Shown here piece after piece: positions 1-8,011 of a DNA stretch of 64,000 bases. Below the pieces are notes generated by a model, which had not been told where the DNA came from, ran no database searches, and was given only the letters and a program-made list of their open reading frames with translations. The number at the start of each line of letters is the position of its first letter. The stretch's first letter is position 1. Source of the stretch: Nocardioides limicola (lineage in GTDB: Bacteria; Actinomycetota; Actinomycetes; Propionibacteriales; Nocardioidaceae); the NCBI RefSeq assembly GCF_016827675.1, contig NZ_JAERJA010000002.1, positions 310,001-374,000 on the forward strand, written 5' to 3'. A program made the translations under genes and the position numbers.

Positions 1-1146
1 GGCGATCTGCCCCTCCGGGTCGGCATGTGAGCCGTCGACCACGTGCAGGATCAGGTCGGCGTCGGCGACCTCCTCCAGGGTGGATCGGAACGCCTCGACG
101 AGCTGGTGCGGCAGGTGCCTGACGAACCCGACCGTGTCGCTCATCGTGTAGACGCGACCGTCGGCGCTGGTGGTACGACGAGTGGTCGGGTCCAGGGTGG
201 CGAAGAGGGAGTCCTCGACCAGCACGCCCGCCTTGGTGAGCCGGTTGAGCAGGCTGGACTTGCCGGCGTTGGTGTAGCCGGCAATCGCGACGCTGGGGAT
301 GGCGTTGCGGCGACGCTCGGCACGCTTGGTGTCCCGGGTGCCCTTCATCGCCTCCAAGTCGCGGCGGAGCTTGGCGATCTTGGTGTTGATCCGGCGCCGG
401 TCGGTCTCGATCTTGGTCTCACCGGGGCCACGGCCGCCGATGCCGGCGCCGGCGGCGACCCGGCCACCGGCCTGCCGGGAGAGGTTGCCACCCCAGCCGC
501 GCAGCCGCTGCTTCATGTAGGTCAGCTGCGCCAGTTCGACCTGTGCCTGGCCCTCCCGGGACTTCGCATGCTGGGCGAAGATGTCGAGGATCAGCGCGGT
601 CCTGTCGACGACCTTGACGCCGATCCGGTCCTCGAGGTTGCGCAGTTGGCTGGGCGCGAGTTCGCCGTCGCAGATCACCGTGTCGGCGCCGGTGGCCTGG
701 ACGATCTCCTTGACCGCATCGACCTTGCCGCGGCCGATGTAGGTGGCCGGGTCGGGCTTCTGGCGGCGCTGGTAGATCGCCTCGAGGACCTGGGAGCCGG
801 CGGTCTCGGCGAGCAGGGCCAGCTCGGCCATGGAGTTCTCGGCGTCGGTGACGGTGCCCTCGGTCCAGACACCGACCAACACGACCCGTTCGAGGAGGAG
901 CTTGCGGTACTCGACCTCGGTGATGTCGGTGAGCTCGGTGGACAGGCCGACCACCCGGCGCAGCGCATGGCGCTCGGCGAGGTCCTGGGCGCCGACGGTC
1001 AGCTCCTCGGGGTCGGCGTCGTCGTACCGGCTCGATCCAGCGTCGGCCAGGTCGTCGTCGCGCCCGGCGGTGGCGTCCTGGTCGTCGTCCCAGTCGCGGG
1101 TCGCCTCGAGTTCGGCGGAGAGGGAGAAATCAGATGCGTGTGTCAT
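1..1146 (-). CDS. hflX: GTPase HflX (3' end outside window)
   Basis: Ribosome-associated GTPase of the HflX family, which binds the 50S subunit and rescues or splits stalled ribosomes. 382 codons are visible and the frame runs off base 1, so the C-terminus is missing. The N-terminal HflX domain is followed by the family glycine-rich stretch GGRGPGETKIE near residues 235-245, then the G domain with G1 GYTNAGKSSL near residue 290 and G3 DTVGF near 337. The first ~50 residues are acidic, which is common in actinobacterial HflX. The ATG at 1144-1146 is the first plausible start. The 157 bp before it carry tandem repeats and a hairpin (separate entries) that separate it from the upstream dehydrogenase gene on the same strand. 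Confidence 0.95.
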   Translation of the reverse strand, partial: MTHASDFSLSAELEATRDWDDDQDATAGRDDDLADAGSSRYDDADPEELTVGAQDLAERHALRRVVGLSTELTDITEVEYRKLLLERVVLVGVWTEGTVTDAENSMAELALLAETAGSQVLEAIYQRRQKPDPATYIGRGKVDAVKEIVQATGADTVICDGELAPSQLRNLEDRIGVKVVDRTALILDIFAQHAKSREGQAQVELAQLTYMKQRLRGWGGNLSRQAGGRVAAGAGIGGRGPGETKIETDRRRINTKIAKLRRDLEAMKGTRDTKRAERRRNAIPSVAIAGYTNAGKSSLLNRLTKAGVLVEDSLFATLDPTTRRTTSADGRVYTMSDTVGFVRHLPHQLVEAFRSTLEEVADADLILHVVDGSHADPEGQIA

Positions 1147-1205
1147 AGGTAATTCCAGAGTACGGCGCTGCCCCCCATGCCGCGAATCCTTTTGGCCCCG
1201 CGAAG

Positions 1206-1264
1206 TGGGGTTTGTGGCCCCCTCGAGGTGGGGTTTGTGGCCCTCCGAGATGGGGTTTGTGGCC
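1206..1264. repeat. three tandem 22-23 bp repeats, each able to form a hairpin
   Basis: The word TGGGGTTTGTGGCC occurs at 1206-1219, 1229-1242 and 1251-1264. Read on the minus strand, each unit is GGCCACAAACCCCA followed by a variable middle and a run of three to five G, so each unit can fold as a short CCCC/GGGG-type hairpin. The variable bases lie in the loop region (ACTTCG, ACCTCG, ATCTCG) and next to the closing pairs. The array sits between the dehydrogenase stop and hflX. It may be an extended terminator or part of the hflX leader. Confidence 0.75.
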
Positions 1265-1286
1265 GCGCGTCACACCTCGCGCGGCC
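1261..1286 (-). terminator. perfect 9-bp hairpin after the dehydrogenase gene
   Basis: GGCCGCGCG at 1261-1269 and CGCGCGGCC at 1278-1286 are perfect inverted arms around an 8-nt loop. The hairpin starts 17 bp beyond the stop codon of the minus-strand dehydrogenase. There is no U-run, as is usual for actinobacterial terminators. It abuts the triple repeat. Confidence 0.55.
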
Positions 1287-1303
1287 ACCAGACCCACCTC
1301 CTG

Positions 1304-2080
1304 CTACTTCGGAGGCATCCGGATGCCACCGTCGACGCGGATGACCTCGCCGTTCATGTAGGAGTTGGTGGCCACCTCGACGACCATCGAGGCGAGTTCC
1401 TCGGAGCGACCGAGACGCTTGGGGAAGAGCACCGACTCGCCGAGCTTGGCCTTGAACGCCTCGGAGGCCTCACCCTCGCCGTAGATCGGAGTGTCGATCA
1501 GGCCGGGTGCGATGGTGTTCACCCGGATGCCGGCCGCGGACAGGTCGCGGGCCACCGGCAGCGTCATGCCGACCACGCCGCCCTTGGAAGCCGAGTACGA
1601 CGCTTGGCCGATCTGGCCGTCGAAGGCCGCCACCGAGGCCATGTTGACCACCACACCGCGCTGGCCGTCGGCGTCGGGTTCATTGCGCGACATCGCGGTC
1701 GCGGCCAACCGGAGGGCGTCGAAGGTGCCGATCAGGTTGATCGCGATCACCTTGCTGAAGGCGCCGAGGTCGTGGGCGGAGTCGAAGTCGCCGTCGCGGC
1801 CGATGGTGCGCTGCGCCCAGCCGATCCCGGCCGAGTTCACGAGCACCTTGAGCGGGGCGAGGGCGACGGCCCGCTCGACGGCGGCCTGGATCTGGGCGGT
1901 GTCGGTCACGTCGACACGGGCGAACTCCCCGCCCACCTCGGCGGCCAGCGCGGCCCCCTTGTCCTCCTGGAGGTCGGCGACGATGACCTTGGCGCCCTTG
2001 GCGGCGAGCTGACGGACGACGGCGGCTCCGATACCCGAAGCTCCGCCGGTGACGATGGCACTGCTACCTGTGATGTCCAT
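1304..2080 (-). CDS. SDR family 3-hydroxyacyl-CoA dehydrogenase-like protein
   Basis: Classical short-chain dehydrogenase/reductase of 258 residues, cytosolic, NAD(P)-dependent. The N-terminal cofactor motif TGGASGIG is at residues 9-16, the NSAG motif appears in mid-protein, and the catalytic Tyr/Lys occurs as YSASKGG. The overall pattern (MDITGSSAIVTGG start, late DTPIYGEG-type segment) resembles 17-beta-HSD10 / 3-hydroxyacyl-CoA dehydrogenase type II enzymes, which suggests fatty-acid or branched-chain acyl-CoA oxidation, but the substrate cannot be read from sequence. The ATG at 2078-2080 was chosen because it places the Rossmann strand at the usual distance from the N-terminus; a GTG at 2108-2110 would add ten atypical residues. 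It lies between dapF and hflX on the same strand. Confidence 0.88.
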   Translation of the reverse strand: MDITGSSAIVTGGASGIGAAVVRQLAAKGAKVIVADLQEDKGAALAAEVGGEFARVDVTDTAQIQAAVERAVALAPLKVLVNSAGIGWAQRTIGRDGDFDSAHDLGAFSKVIAINLIGTFDALRLAATAMSRNEPDADGQRGVVVNMASVAAFDGQIGQASYSASKGGVVGMTLPVARDLSAAGIRVNTIAPGLIDTPIYGEGEASEAFKAKLGESVLFPKRLGRSEELASMVVEVATNSYMNGEVIRVDGGIRMPPK

Positions 2081-2158
2081 GACAGCGGAGCCTAGAGGAA
2101 CTGGTTCCACCCGTCGGACCGGGGACCGGCACTCGGGCCGCCCCCTGTGGGGTGCTGC

Positions 2159-2986
2159 TCAGAGCTCGACGACGCCCTCGGCGACCAGGACGGCGGGGCC
2201 GGTCATCAGCACCCGGTCATCCTCGGTCCACTCGATGCGCAGCGTGCCGCCCGGCACGTCCACCGTGTACGACGTACCCCGCGGCGCCTCGTCGGCGGCA
2301 GCGGCCGCGACCATCACCGCACACGCGCCAGTGCCGCACGACCGGGTCTCCCCGGAGCCGCGCTCGTGCACCCTCATCGCCACGTGGTGCTCACCGCGGC
2401 GGACCACGAACTCGACGTTGACGCCCTCGGGGTAGACCGACTGGTCGTAGGTCGGGGCCTCGGTCAACGCCCCCGCGTCGGCCAGGTCGTCCACGAAGGC
2501 GACAGCGTGCGGGTTGCCCATGTCCACGTGCACCGCCGGCCAGGTGTGGCCGGGGACGGTCACCTTGGTCTCACCGAGCAGCTTCGGCGTACCCATGTCG
2601 ACGGTGATGCCGTCGGCGGCGAAGGTCAGCGTCTTGATCCCATCCCGGGTGGCGATCCGCAACGGATTCCGGGCGTCCACGTCCGCGTGCGTGGCCAGAT
2701 ACAGGCCGAGCACCCGGATCCCATTGCCGCACATCTCCGACAAGGACCCGTCGGCGTTGCGGTAGTCCATGAACCAGCGAGCCTCGCCCCGGGCGGCGAC
2801 CGCGGCCGGATCGTCACTGGCGTCGGTGCGCACCACCCGGATCACCCCGTCGGCACCGATCCCGGTGCGTCGGTGGCACAACGCCGCAACCTGCTCGGGC
2901 GACAACTCCAGATCGCCCATCGGGTCGGGCAGCAGCACGAAGTCGTTCTCGGTGCCGTGCCCCTTGGAGAAGGTCCACTCGGTCAT
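2159..2986 (-). CDS. dapF: diaminopimelate epimerase
   Basis: Converts LL-2,6-diaminopimelate to the meso form for lysine and peptidoglycan synthesis; a cofactor-independent, two-cysteine racemase in the cytosol. It has 275 residues, normal for the family. Both catalytic cysteines are present in their signature contexts: MCGNGIR in the N-terminal half and the SCGTGACA loop in the C-terminal half. The N-terminal FSKGHGTENDFV replaces the usual KxHGxGNDF motif. The ATG at 2984-2986 is the only sensible start. It lies 16 bp downstream of an SDR gene on the same strand and near miaA, the common dapF-miaA-miaB neighbourhood of actinobacteria. Confidence 0.97.
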   Translation of the reverse strand: MTEWTFSKGHGTENDFVLLPDPMGDLELSPEQVAALCHRRTGIGADGVIRVVRTDASDDPAAVAARGEARWFMDYRNADGSLSEMCGNGIRVLGLYLATHADVDARNPLRIATRDGIKTLTFAADGITVDMGTPKLLGETKVTVPGHTWPAVHVDMGNPHAVAFVDDLADAGALTEAPTYDQSVYPEGVNVEFVVRRGEHHVAMRVHERGSGETRSCGTGACAVMVAAAAADEAPRGTSYTVDVPGGTLRIEWTEDDRVLMTGPAVLVAEGVVEL

Positions 2987-3002
2987 GGGTCAAGCCTAGG
3001 CG

Positions 3003-3824
3003 TCAGCCTCGGTCGCGCTTCAATCCCGGGTGCCCCTTGGCCAGCACCGGCAACAGGAGGCTGCGTGGCGTCACCTGGGCAGCCATCGCGCTGACCCGGT
3101 TGGCGGCACCGGGGATCACCACCTTGCGGCCCTTGGCCATCCCGGCCACGGCCGCCTTGGCAACCTCCTCGACCGGCAGCCACATCACCTTCGGCATGGC
3201 CTGGTGCGCCTCCTCGTCGGTGAAGCCGGCGGTGGCGACGAAGTCGGTGGCCACCGGCCCCGGGCACAGCGCGGTCACCGTGACGCCCGAGCCGGCCACC
3301 TCCGCGGCCACCGCCTGGGTGTAGGAGAGCACGAACGCCTTGGAGGCGGCGTACGCCGCCTGGCCGGGCAGCGGCTGGAACGCCGCGGTCGAGGCGACGT
3401 TGAGCAGGGCGCCGCGACCACGATCGACCATCCCGGGCAGGAACCGGGTGGTCAGGTCGACCACACTGGCCACATCCACCTCGACCATGCCGAGCTCCGC
3501 GGCCGGATCCGCCGAGGCGACGGGCCCGACGGTGGAGAGGCCGGCGTTGTTGACCAGCACCTCGACGCCGACCCCGAGCGACCCGACCCGCTCCGGCAGT
3601 GCGGCCCGGGCGGTGGCATCGCTGAGGTCGGCCGGAAGCACGTGAGCCACGGCGCCGGTGCCGCGCAGTTCCTCGGCGAGGGCCTGCAGTTTGTCCTCGC
3701 TGCGGGCGACCAGGATCAGTTGGTGGCCGCGCCGGGCCAACTCTCGGGCGATCTCGGCGCCGATCCCCGAGGAGGCGCCGGTGACCAGGGCGGCCCGATC
3801 GGGGCCGGGTGCGGGCAGGCTCAT
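3003..3824 (-). CDS. SDR family NAD(P)-dependent oxidoreductase
   Basis: Short-chain dehydrogenase of the DltE/YqjQ-like subgroup (COG0300), about 273 residues. The cofactor motif TGASSGIG lies near the N-terminus, NNAG follows in mid-protein and the active-site YxxxK reads YAASK. The C-terminal third carries the extra helical region typical of this subgroup. The substrate is unknown. The ATG at 3822-3824 is preferred because AGGGTGG lies 5 nt upstream; an in-frame GTG at 3831-3833 would overlap that ribosome binding site. Its promoter region abuts the large palindrome at the end of miaA. Confidence 0.87.
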   Translation of the reverse strand: MSLPAPGPDRAALVTGASSGIGAEIARELARRGHQLILVARSEDKLQALAEELRGTGAVAHVLPADLSDATARAALPERVGSLGVGVEVLVNNAGLSTVGPVASADPAAELGMVEVDVASVVDLTTRFLPGMVDRGRGALLNVASTAAFQPLPGQAAYAASKAFVLSYTQAVAAEVAGSGVTVTALCPGPVATDFVATAGFTDEEAHQAMPKVMWLPVEEVAKAAVAGMAKGRKVVIPGAANRVSAMAAQVTPRSLLLPVLAKGHPGLKRDRG

Positions 3825-3900
3825 GCCGGCCACCCTACGGCGTCGCGCGCCCCGGCGTACCTCCTCGACTGCTGGCCGCCCGCACTGCGACTCCCCGGCC

Positions 3901-3988
3901 GGAACACCCTGATGTCAGGGGTTGCTGAACGTTGTCAGGGGTTGCAACACCTGACAACGTTCCGGAGTCCCTGACATCAGGGTGTTCC
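3901..3988. terminator. 88-bp nested palindrome holding the miaA stop codon
   Basis: Outer arms 3901-3920 and 3969-3988 are perfect 20-bp inverted repeats. Inner arms 3927-3939 and 3950-3962 are a second perfect 13-bp pair, and the centre 3941-3948 (GTTGCAAC) is itself palindromic. The word TGTCAGGGGTTGC also recurs directly at 3913-3925 and 3933-3945. The miaA stop codon (3977-3979) lies inside the right outer arm. Termination of miaA is the simplest role, but the nested design is far more elaborate than a normal terminator. Confidence 0.8.
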
Positions 3989-4894
3989 GTCAACGGCCGC
4001 CCGCACCTGGGCGAGGGCGTGCTCGAGGCGGGCCGGGTCGTCGTACTCCACCCAGTGGATCCGGGGGTCGCGCTTGAACCAGGCCTCCTGCCGGCGGGCG
4101 AACCGTCGGGTGGCGATCACGGTGCGTTCGATGGCCTCGGCCAGGGTGGTGTCACCGGCCAGGTGCGCCATCACCTCCGGGTAGCCGATCGCCCGGGAGG
4201 CGGTCCGGGACTCGGCCAACCCGCGAGCCAGCAGCCCCTCCACCTCGGCGACGAACCCGGCGTCGAACATCCGCTGGACCCGCAGTTCGATCCGCTCATC
4301 CAGCCGGGCCCGGTCGATCCGCACCCCGATCTGCACCGCCCCGGGCACGGCGTACTCCAGCTGGGGCAGGGTCGCCGAGAACGGGCGCCCGGTCAGCTCG
4401 ATGACCTCCAGCGCCCGGACGATCCTCCGGCCGTTGCCCGGCTCGATCGAGGCGGCCGCTACCGGGTCGGACTCGGCCAGTCGGGCGTACATCGCCGCCA
4501 CCCCCGCCTCGGCCAGCTCGCCCTCCAGTCGCGCCCGCAGTGTCGCCGAGGTGCCCGGGAACTCGAACCGGTCCAGCACCGCCCGGGTGTAGAGCGCCGA
4601 CCCGCCGACCAGCACCGGGGCCACCGCCCGGCCACGCAGATCGCCGATGACCGTCCGGGCCAACTGCTGGAACTCCGCCACCGAGGCCGGCTCGGTGACC
4701 TCCATCAGGTCCAGCAGGTGGTGGGCGATCCCGCGCCGTTCGGCGACCGGGAGTTTCGCGGTGCCGATGTCCATGCCGCGGTAGACCTGCATCGCGTCGG
4801 TGTTGACGACCTCACCCCCGAGCGCCTCGGCGAGGTCCAGGGACAGGTCGGTCTTGCCTGCGGCCGTCGGCCCGACGACAGCGACGACCGGCAC
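3977..4894 (-). CDS. miaA: tRNA dimethylallyltransferase
   Basis: Transfers the dimethylallyl group of DMAPP to N6 of A37 in tRNAs reading UNN codons; MiaB (same window, 8012-9508) then methylthiolates the product. 305 residues. The P-loop GPTAAGKT is at residues 8-15, followed by NTDAMQVYRGMDIGTAK, the DMAPP/tRNA-binding segment, and later the GGSALYTRA and GTSATLRARLE regions of the family. The GTG at 4892-4894 is chosen because GGAG sits 6 nt upstream; another GTG at 4907-4909 lies ahead of that ribosome binding site. The gene is divergent from the NUDIX gene with a 75-bp gap. Confidence 0.96.
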   Translation of the reverse strand: MPVVAVVGPTAAGKTDLSLDLAEALGGEVVNTDAMQVYRGMDIGTAKLPVAERRGIAHHLLDLMEVTEPASVAEFQQLARTVIGDLRGRAVAPVLVGGSALYTRAVLDRFEFPGTSATLRARLEGELAEAGVAAMYARLAESDPVAAASIEPGNGRRIVRALEVIELTGRPFSATLPQLEYAVPGAVQIGVRIDRARLDERIELRVQRMFDAGFVAEVEGLLARGLAESRTASRAIGYPEVMAHLAGDTTLAEAIERTVIATRRFARRQEAWFKRDPRIHWVEYDDPARLEHALAQVRAAVDGTP

Positions 4895-4969
4895 CCAGGG
4901 CTCCTGCACGCCGCCCAGTCTGGCAAACCCGCGCGCCCCGGGCTGGGGTGAGTCCCTAGGCTGGCTGCC

Positions 4970-5440
4970 GTGACGCGATTCCAGGTGGTGCCCGCCTCCT
5001 ACGTCTACTGCCTGCGCGACGGCGCGGACGGGCCTGAGGTGTTGCTGCAGCTTCGGCAGCACACCGGCTACATGGACGGCCACTGGGCGGCCGGCGCGGC
5101 CGGCCACGTGGAGGCCGGCGAGACGGCGTACGACGCGGCCCGCCGCGAGGCCCGGGAGGAGCTCGCGATCGAGGCGGAGCCGGTCTTCGAGTTCTGCATG
5201 CAGCGCTCCGGCAACGCACCCGGCACCCCCGCCCACGCCCGGGATCCGGTCGAGGAGCGGATCGACTTCTTCTTCACCGCCCGGGTCTGGTCCGGGGAGC
5301 CGCAGATCGTGGAGCCGGCCAAGTGCGCCGACCTGCGCTGGTGGCCGCTCGACGCGCTGCCCACCCCGCTCGTCCCGCATGAAGCGCATGCGATCAAGCA
5401 CCTCGGTGGCGAGGACCGCTACCTGACCTTCGGGATGTGA
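4970..5440 (+). CDS. NUDIX hydrolase
   Basis: Predicted pyrophosphohydrolase of 156 residues. The NUDIX box spans residues 45-67, from GHVEAGET to REAREELAI, and has the glycine, glutamate and REVxEE-type residues needed for metal binding. Upstream strands (VVPASYVYCLRDG) and the downstream FFFTARVW strand fit the fold. The substrate is not predictable; it resembles NTP pyrophosphohydrolases of the ADP-ribose/mutT class annotated generically in actinobacteria. It starts at a GTG (4970). The next gene begins 4 bp after its stop, so the two are probably cotranscribed. Confidence 0.92.
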   Translation: MTRFQVVPASYVYCLRDGADGPEVLLQLRQHTGYMDGHWAAGAAGHVEAGETAYDAARREAREELAIEAEPVFEFCMQRSGNAPGTPAHARDPVEERIDFFFTARVWSGEPQIVEPAKCADLRWWPLDALPTPLVPHEAHAIKHLGGEDRYLTFGM

Positions 5441-5444
5441 CGCG

Positions 5445-6410
5445 ATGGATCTGTTCACCCCGGTGGCCGACCAGTACGCGGCGTTCGCGCGCCAGGCGCG
5501 GCACGACTCCGCCTGCTTCTCCTCCTGGGCCGATCAGGTCGCCGCCGATCCGGAGCTCTGCGCGTGGATCGCCACCCTGCCGGCGATCAAGCAGCAGCCC
5601 AACCTGGTCTTCGCCGCCGCCCGCTGGCACGGCGTCCCCGCACCCGGGCCGTACGACGCCCTGCGCACCGCCCTGCTCGAGGACTCCGGCCCGATCCGCG
5701 CCACGATCGAGTCCCGGTCGACCCAGACCAACGAGGTCGGCCGGCTGGCCGTGCTGACCCCCGCGCTCGCCCAGTTGGGTGCGGAACCGGCGGCGCTGCT
5801 GGAGGTCGGCGCCAGCGCCGGGTTGTGTCTCTACCCGGACCGGTACGGCTACGACTGGGGCGGGCATCGACTGGCGGCTCCCCCGGGTGCACCCACGCTG
5901 CGATGTACGACGAGTGGTCCCACACCGCGACCGGCCCACCTGCCGCGGCTCGCCTGGCGAGGCGGTCTGGACCTGAACCCGCTCGACGTGACCGACGCCG
6001 ACGCGATGGCCTGGCTGGAGAACCTGGTCTGGCCCGAGCAGGAGCACCGACGCCTCCGGCTGCGGGCCGCGATCGAGATCGCCCGAGCCGACCCGCCGCG
6101 ACTGCGCACCGGCAACCTGCTCACCGACCTGGACGCGGCGATCGACGAGGCCGCCGCACACGGGCCGGTAGTGGTCTACCACTGCGCGGTGGTGGTCTAC
6201 TGCACGCCCGAGGAGCGGGCGGAGTTCTCCGCGGCGATGCGCGCCCGGGTGCAGTCGGGTCGTTGCCGGTGGATCAGCTACGAGGGAAGCGGCGTGATCA
6301 GCGGCCTGGACGCCACCCCGCCACACCCGCACCACTTCGCGCTCGCGCTCGACGGCCGGCAGGTCGCCTGGGCACATGCACACGGGCGCACCTTGGACTG
6401 GCTCGGCTAG
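5445..6410 (+). CDS. DUF2332 family protein
   Basis: Conserved actinobacterial protein of 321 residues with no established function. It matches DUF2332 in length and landmarks: an N-terminal helical segment ending in LPAIKQQPNLVFAAARWHG, a central EVGASAGLCLYPDRYGYDWG segment resembling a nucleotide- or SAM-binding glycine loop, and a C-terminal segment with WISYEGSG. No signal peptide or membrane segment is visible. It lies 4 bp after the NUDIX gene and 9 bp before orn, so it probably belongs to one operon with them. A methyltransferase-like fold is an inference from the glycine loop only. Confidence 0.88.
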   Translation: MDLFTPVADQYAAFARQARHDSACFSSWADQVAADPELCAWIATLPAIKQQPNLVFAAARWHGVPAPGPYDALRTALLEDSGPIRATIESRSTQTNEVGRLAVLTPALAQLGAEPAALLEVGASAGLCLYPDRYGYDWGGHRLAAPPGAPTLRCTTSGPTPRPAHLPRLAWRGGLDLNPLDVTDADAMAWLENLVWPEQEHRRLRLRAAIEIARADPPRLRTGNLLTDLDAAIDEAAAHGPVVVYHCAVVVYCTPEERAEFSAAMRARVQSGRCRWISYEGSGVISGLDATPPHPHHFALALDGRQVAWAHAHGRTLDWLG

Positions 6411-6419
6411 CCTCGCGCC

Positions 6420-6947
6420 ATGACCGCGACGCTGCTCTGGCTGGACCTGGAGATGACCGGCCTGGACCCGGTCGAGGACCGGATCTGCGAGGTGGCCGCG
6501 ATCGCCACCGACTGGGAGTTCACCGAGGTCGGCCGCTATCAGGCCACCAAGAAGGTGGGCCCGGCGCTGATGAAGCGTCGGATGGTGGGTGACTTCTGGG
6601 ACGCTCACCCCCAGGTCCGCGATGCGCTCCAGGCCGCCAACCTCGACGGCCAGAACGGCCGCACCGTGGAGAACGAGTTGCTGGACTTCGTCGAGGCCCA
6701 CTTCGACGCCGACACTCCGGTGCTGCTGGCCGGCAACTCGATCCACACCGACCGCCGCTTCATCGCGCACGAGTGGCCCCGACTGGACGCCCGGTTGCAC
6801 TACCGGATGCTGGACGTGTCGGCCTGGAAGGTGGTCTTCGAGGGCCGCTTCGGGGAGAAGTTCACCAAGACCGAGGCTCATCGGGCGCTGTCCGACATCG
6901 AGGAGTCGATCGCCGAACTGCGGTTCTACCTCTCCAAACTGGCTTAA
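6420..6947 (+). CDS. orn: oligoribonuclease
   Basis: 3'-5' exoribonuclease that degrades two- to five-nucleotide RNAs, including the pGpG product of c-di-GMP turnover; DEDDh family, cytosolic. 175 residues. Metal ligands are visible in LDLEMTGLD near the N-terminus (Asp9, Glu11), in NSIHTDRRF (third acidic residue) and in HRALSDIEES (His and Asp near the C-terminus). The usual NSIGQD is NSIHTD here, a mild variation. Its stop codon (6945-6947) lies in the left arm of a perfect 21-bp inverted repeat shared with the converging gene. Confidence 0.97.
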   Translation: MTATLLWLDLEMTGLDPVEDRICEVAAIATDWEFTEVGRYQATKKVGPALMKRRMVGDFWDAHPQVRDALQAANLDGQNGRTVENELLDFVEAHFDADTPVLLAGNSIHTDRRFIAHEWPRLDARLHYRMLDVSAWKVVFEGRFGEKFTKTEAHRALSDIEESIAELRFYLSKLA

Positions 6948-6993
6948 CTGTGGGATCCCAGCCACATGCTGACTGGGATCCCACAGTTAAGCC
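6941..6993. terminator. perfect 21-bp inverted repeat at a convergent gene junction
   Basis: Arms 6941-6961 and 6973-6993 are perfectly complementary around an 11-nt loop, with the core TGTGGGATCCCAG. The orn stop (6945-6947) lies in the left arm and the stop of the converging DUF559-type gene (6987-6989) lies in the mirror position of the right arm, so both genes terminate inside the stem. It is most simply a bidirectional terminator. Confidence 0.85.
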
Positions 6994-7949
6994 GCGAGGG
7001 AGACCGCGCAGGTCGGCCCACACGGAGTCGGCCGCCCGGCCCAGCCACGCCGGTGCAGCAGCACCGCGATCCGGGCGGCGGTGACACAGGCCCGGTCGAA
7101 GACCTGTCCGTAGCCGATCCGCACCGTGCGCAGGCCCTCGACGGCCGCGTCCAGGTCCCGGTCCAGGTCCCGGTCCCGCTGCCGGGCGGTGTCATGGAAG
7201 AGCCGACCGTCCAGTTCCACCACCAGATCCCCATAGCTCGCGTCCCGATACGTCATCCCCAACGTGGCCTGGGCCCGGACCTGACGCACCGCCGACGGCA
7301 GCCCGTGGGCCCGCTCGACCCGGGTCAGATAGCCGTGCTCGAGCATCGAGCAGGCACCCTCGGCGATGTCGTCGAGCACCGCGGCGAGCCAGACTCCGCG
7401 CCGCGTCCGTTGCCGTTCACCCAGACAGGCGTGCAGGCGCTGTGCGGTGGTACGCCGGGTCTGCACCAGGCCAGCGATCACCGCGAGCGCCTCCAGGTCG
7501 GTGGCCGCCTCCGCCGCCACCCAGATGGCCGCGTGCTCGAGTCGCTGCCGTGGTGGGGCTCGGTGCCACTGCACCTGCGCGCCGAGCTTGGTCACCCGGC
7601 GCAGCTCGACCCCGGCCGGGGCCACCGGCGTCCGGGCGGACGGGACCGCCACCACGATCGGATCGGGGTCACGTCTGGCGAGCGCACTGCCCGGCCCCTC
7701 GATCGCACGCAGCGCGCTCCGGCCGGCCAGTGCGGCACCGGGTCCGGCCACCAGCACCGCAGCCCAGGCGCGCTGCACCCAGGTCAGCGGGCCGGTGTGG
7801 TCGGCGTACACCCCCGGGTGCACGGGCGTCCAGGCGTGCCTGCGGACCAGCCGCCGGATCTCGTGATCCGCAAGGCCGACGGCCTGTGCCTGCCGCCGAC
7901 TGACCACACCCGACTGGTCGACCAACAGTTCCGAGATGTCCCGAGTCAT
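6987..7949 (-). CDS. AbiEi-like wHTH / DUF559 (Vsr-fold) protein, copy 1
   Basis: 320-residue protein with two recognisable parts. Residues ~5-50 look like the winged-helix AbiEi antitoxin N-domain (SGVVSRRQAQAVGL, then PGVYADHTGP). The C-terminal quarter has the DUF559/Vsr-like nuclease pattern (VVELDGRLFHD followed by an RDRDLDRDLDAA helix). Actinobacterial genomes carry many such genes, often annotated as type IV toxin-antitoxin antitoxin-domain proteins; the cellular role is unproven. A second copy of similar length and architecture is at 36910-37875. The start at 7947-7949 leaves a TTCTCCACAG motif 51 bp upstream, matched at 52 bp in the paralogue. No cognate toxin gene is adjacent. Confidence 0.85.
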   Translation of the reverse strand: MTRDISELLVDQSGVVSRRQAQAVGLADHEIRRLVRRHAWTPVHPGVYADHTGPLTWVQRAWAAVLVAGPGAALAGRSALRAIEGPGSALARRDPDPIVVAVPSARTPVAPAGVELRRVTKLGAQVQWHRAPPRQRLEHAAIWVAAEAATDLEALAVIAGLVQTRRTTAQRLHACLGERQRTRRGVWLAAVLDDIAEGACSMLEHGYLTRVERAHGLPSAVRQVRAQATLGMTYRDASYGDLVVELDGRLFHDTARQRDRDLDRDLDAAVEGLRTVRIGYGQVFDRACVTAARIAVLLHRRGWAGRPTPCGPTCAVSLAA

Positions 7950-8000
7950 CGGTCCATCCTGACCGACTCCGCGCGTGCGTGCAGCGCGAAGCGACCCGGC

Positions 8001-8010
8001 CTGTGGAGAA
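8001..8010 (-). promoter_or_regulatory. TTCTCCACAG motif upstream of DUF559 copy 1
   Basis: On the minus strand this reads TTCTCCACAG, one base off the DnaA-box-like TTATCCACAG found at almost the same distance before the second DUF559 gene (36848-36857). It lies 51 bp before the start codon and 1 bp outside the miaB stop codon. The shared position suggests a regulatory or promoter element of this gene family. Confidence 0.5.
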
Positions 8011-8011
8011 C

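Noticed and set aside
43..1152. Long plus-strand open frame opposite hflX
   Set aside because: Antisense shadow in GC-rich DNA; the minus frame has all HflX motifs.
6987..7949. Annotating the DUF559 proteins as functional AbiE antitoxins
   Set aside because: No AbiEii-type toxin gene is adjacent to either copy.
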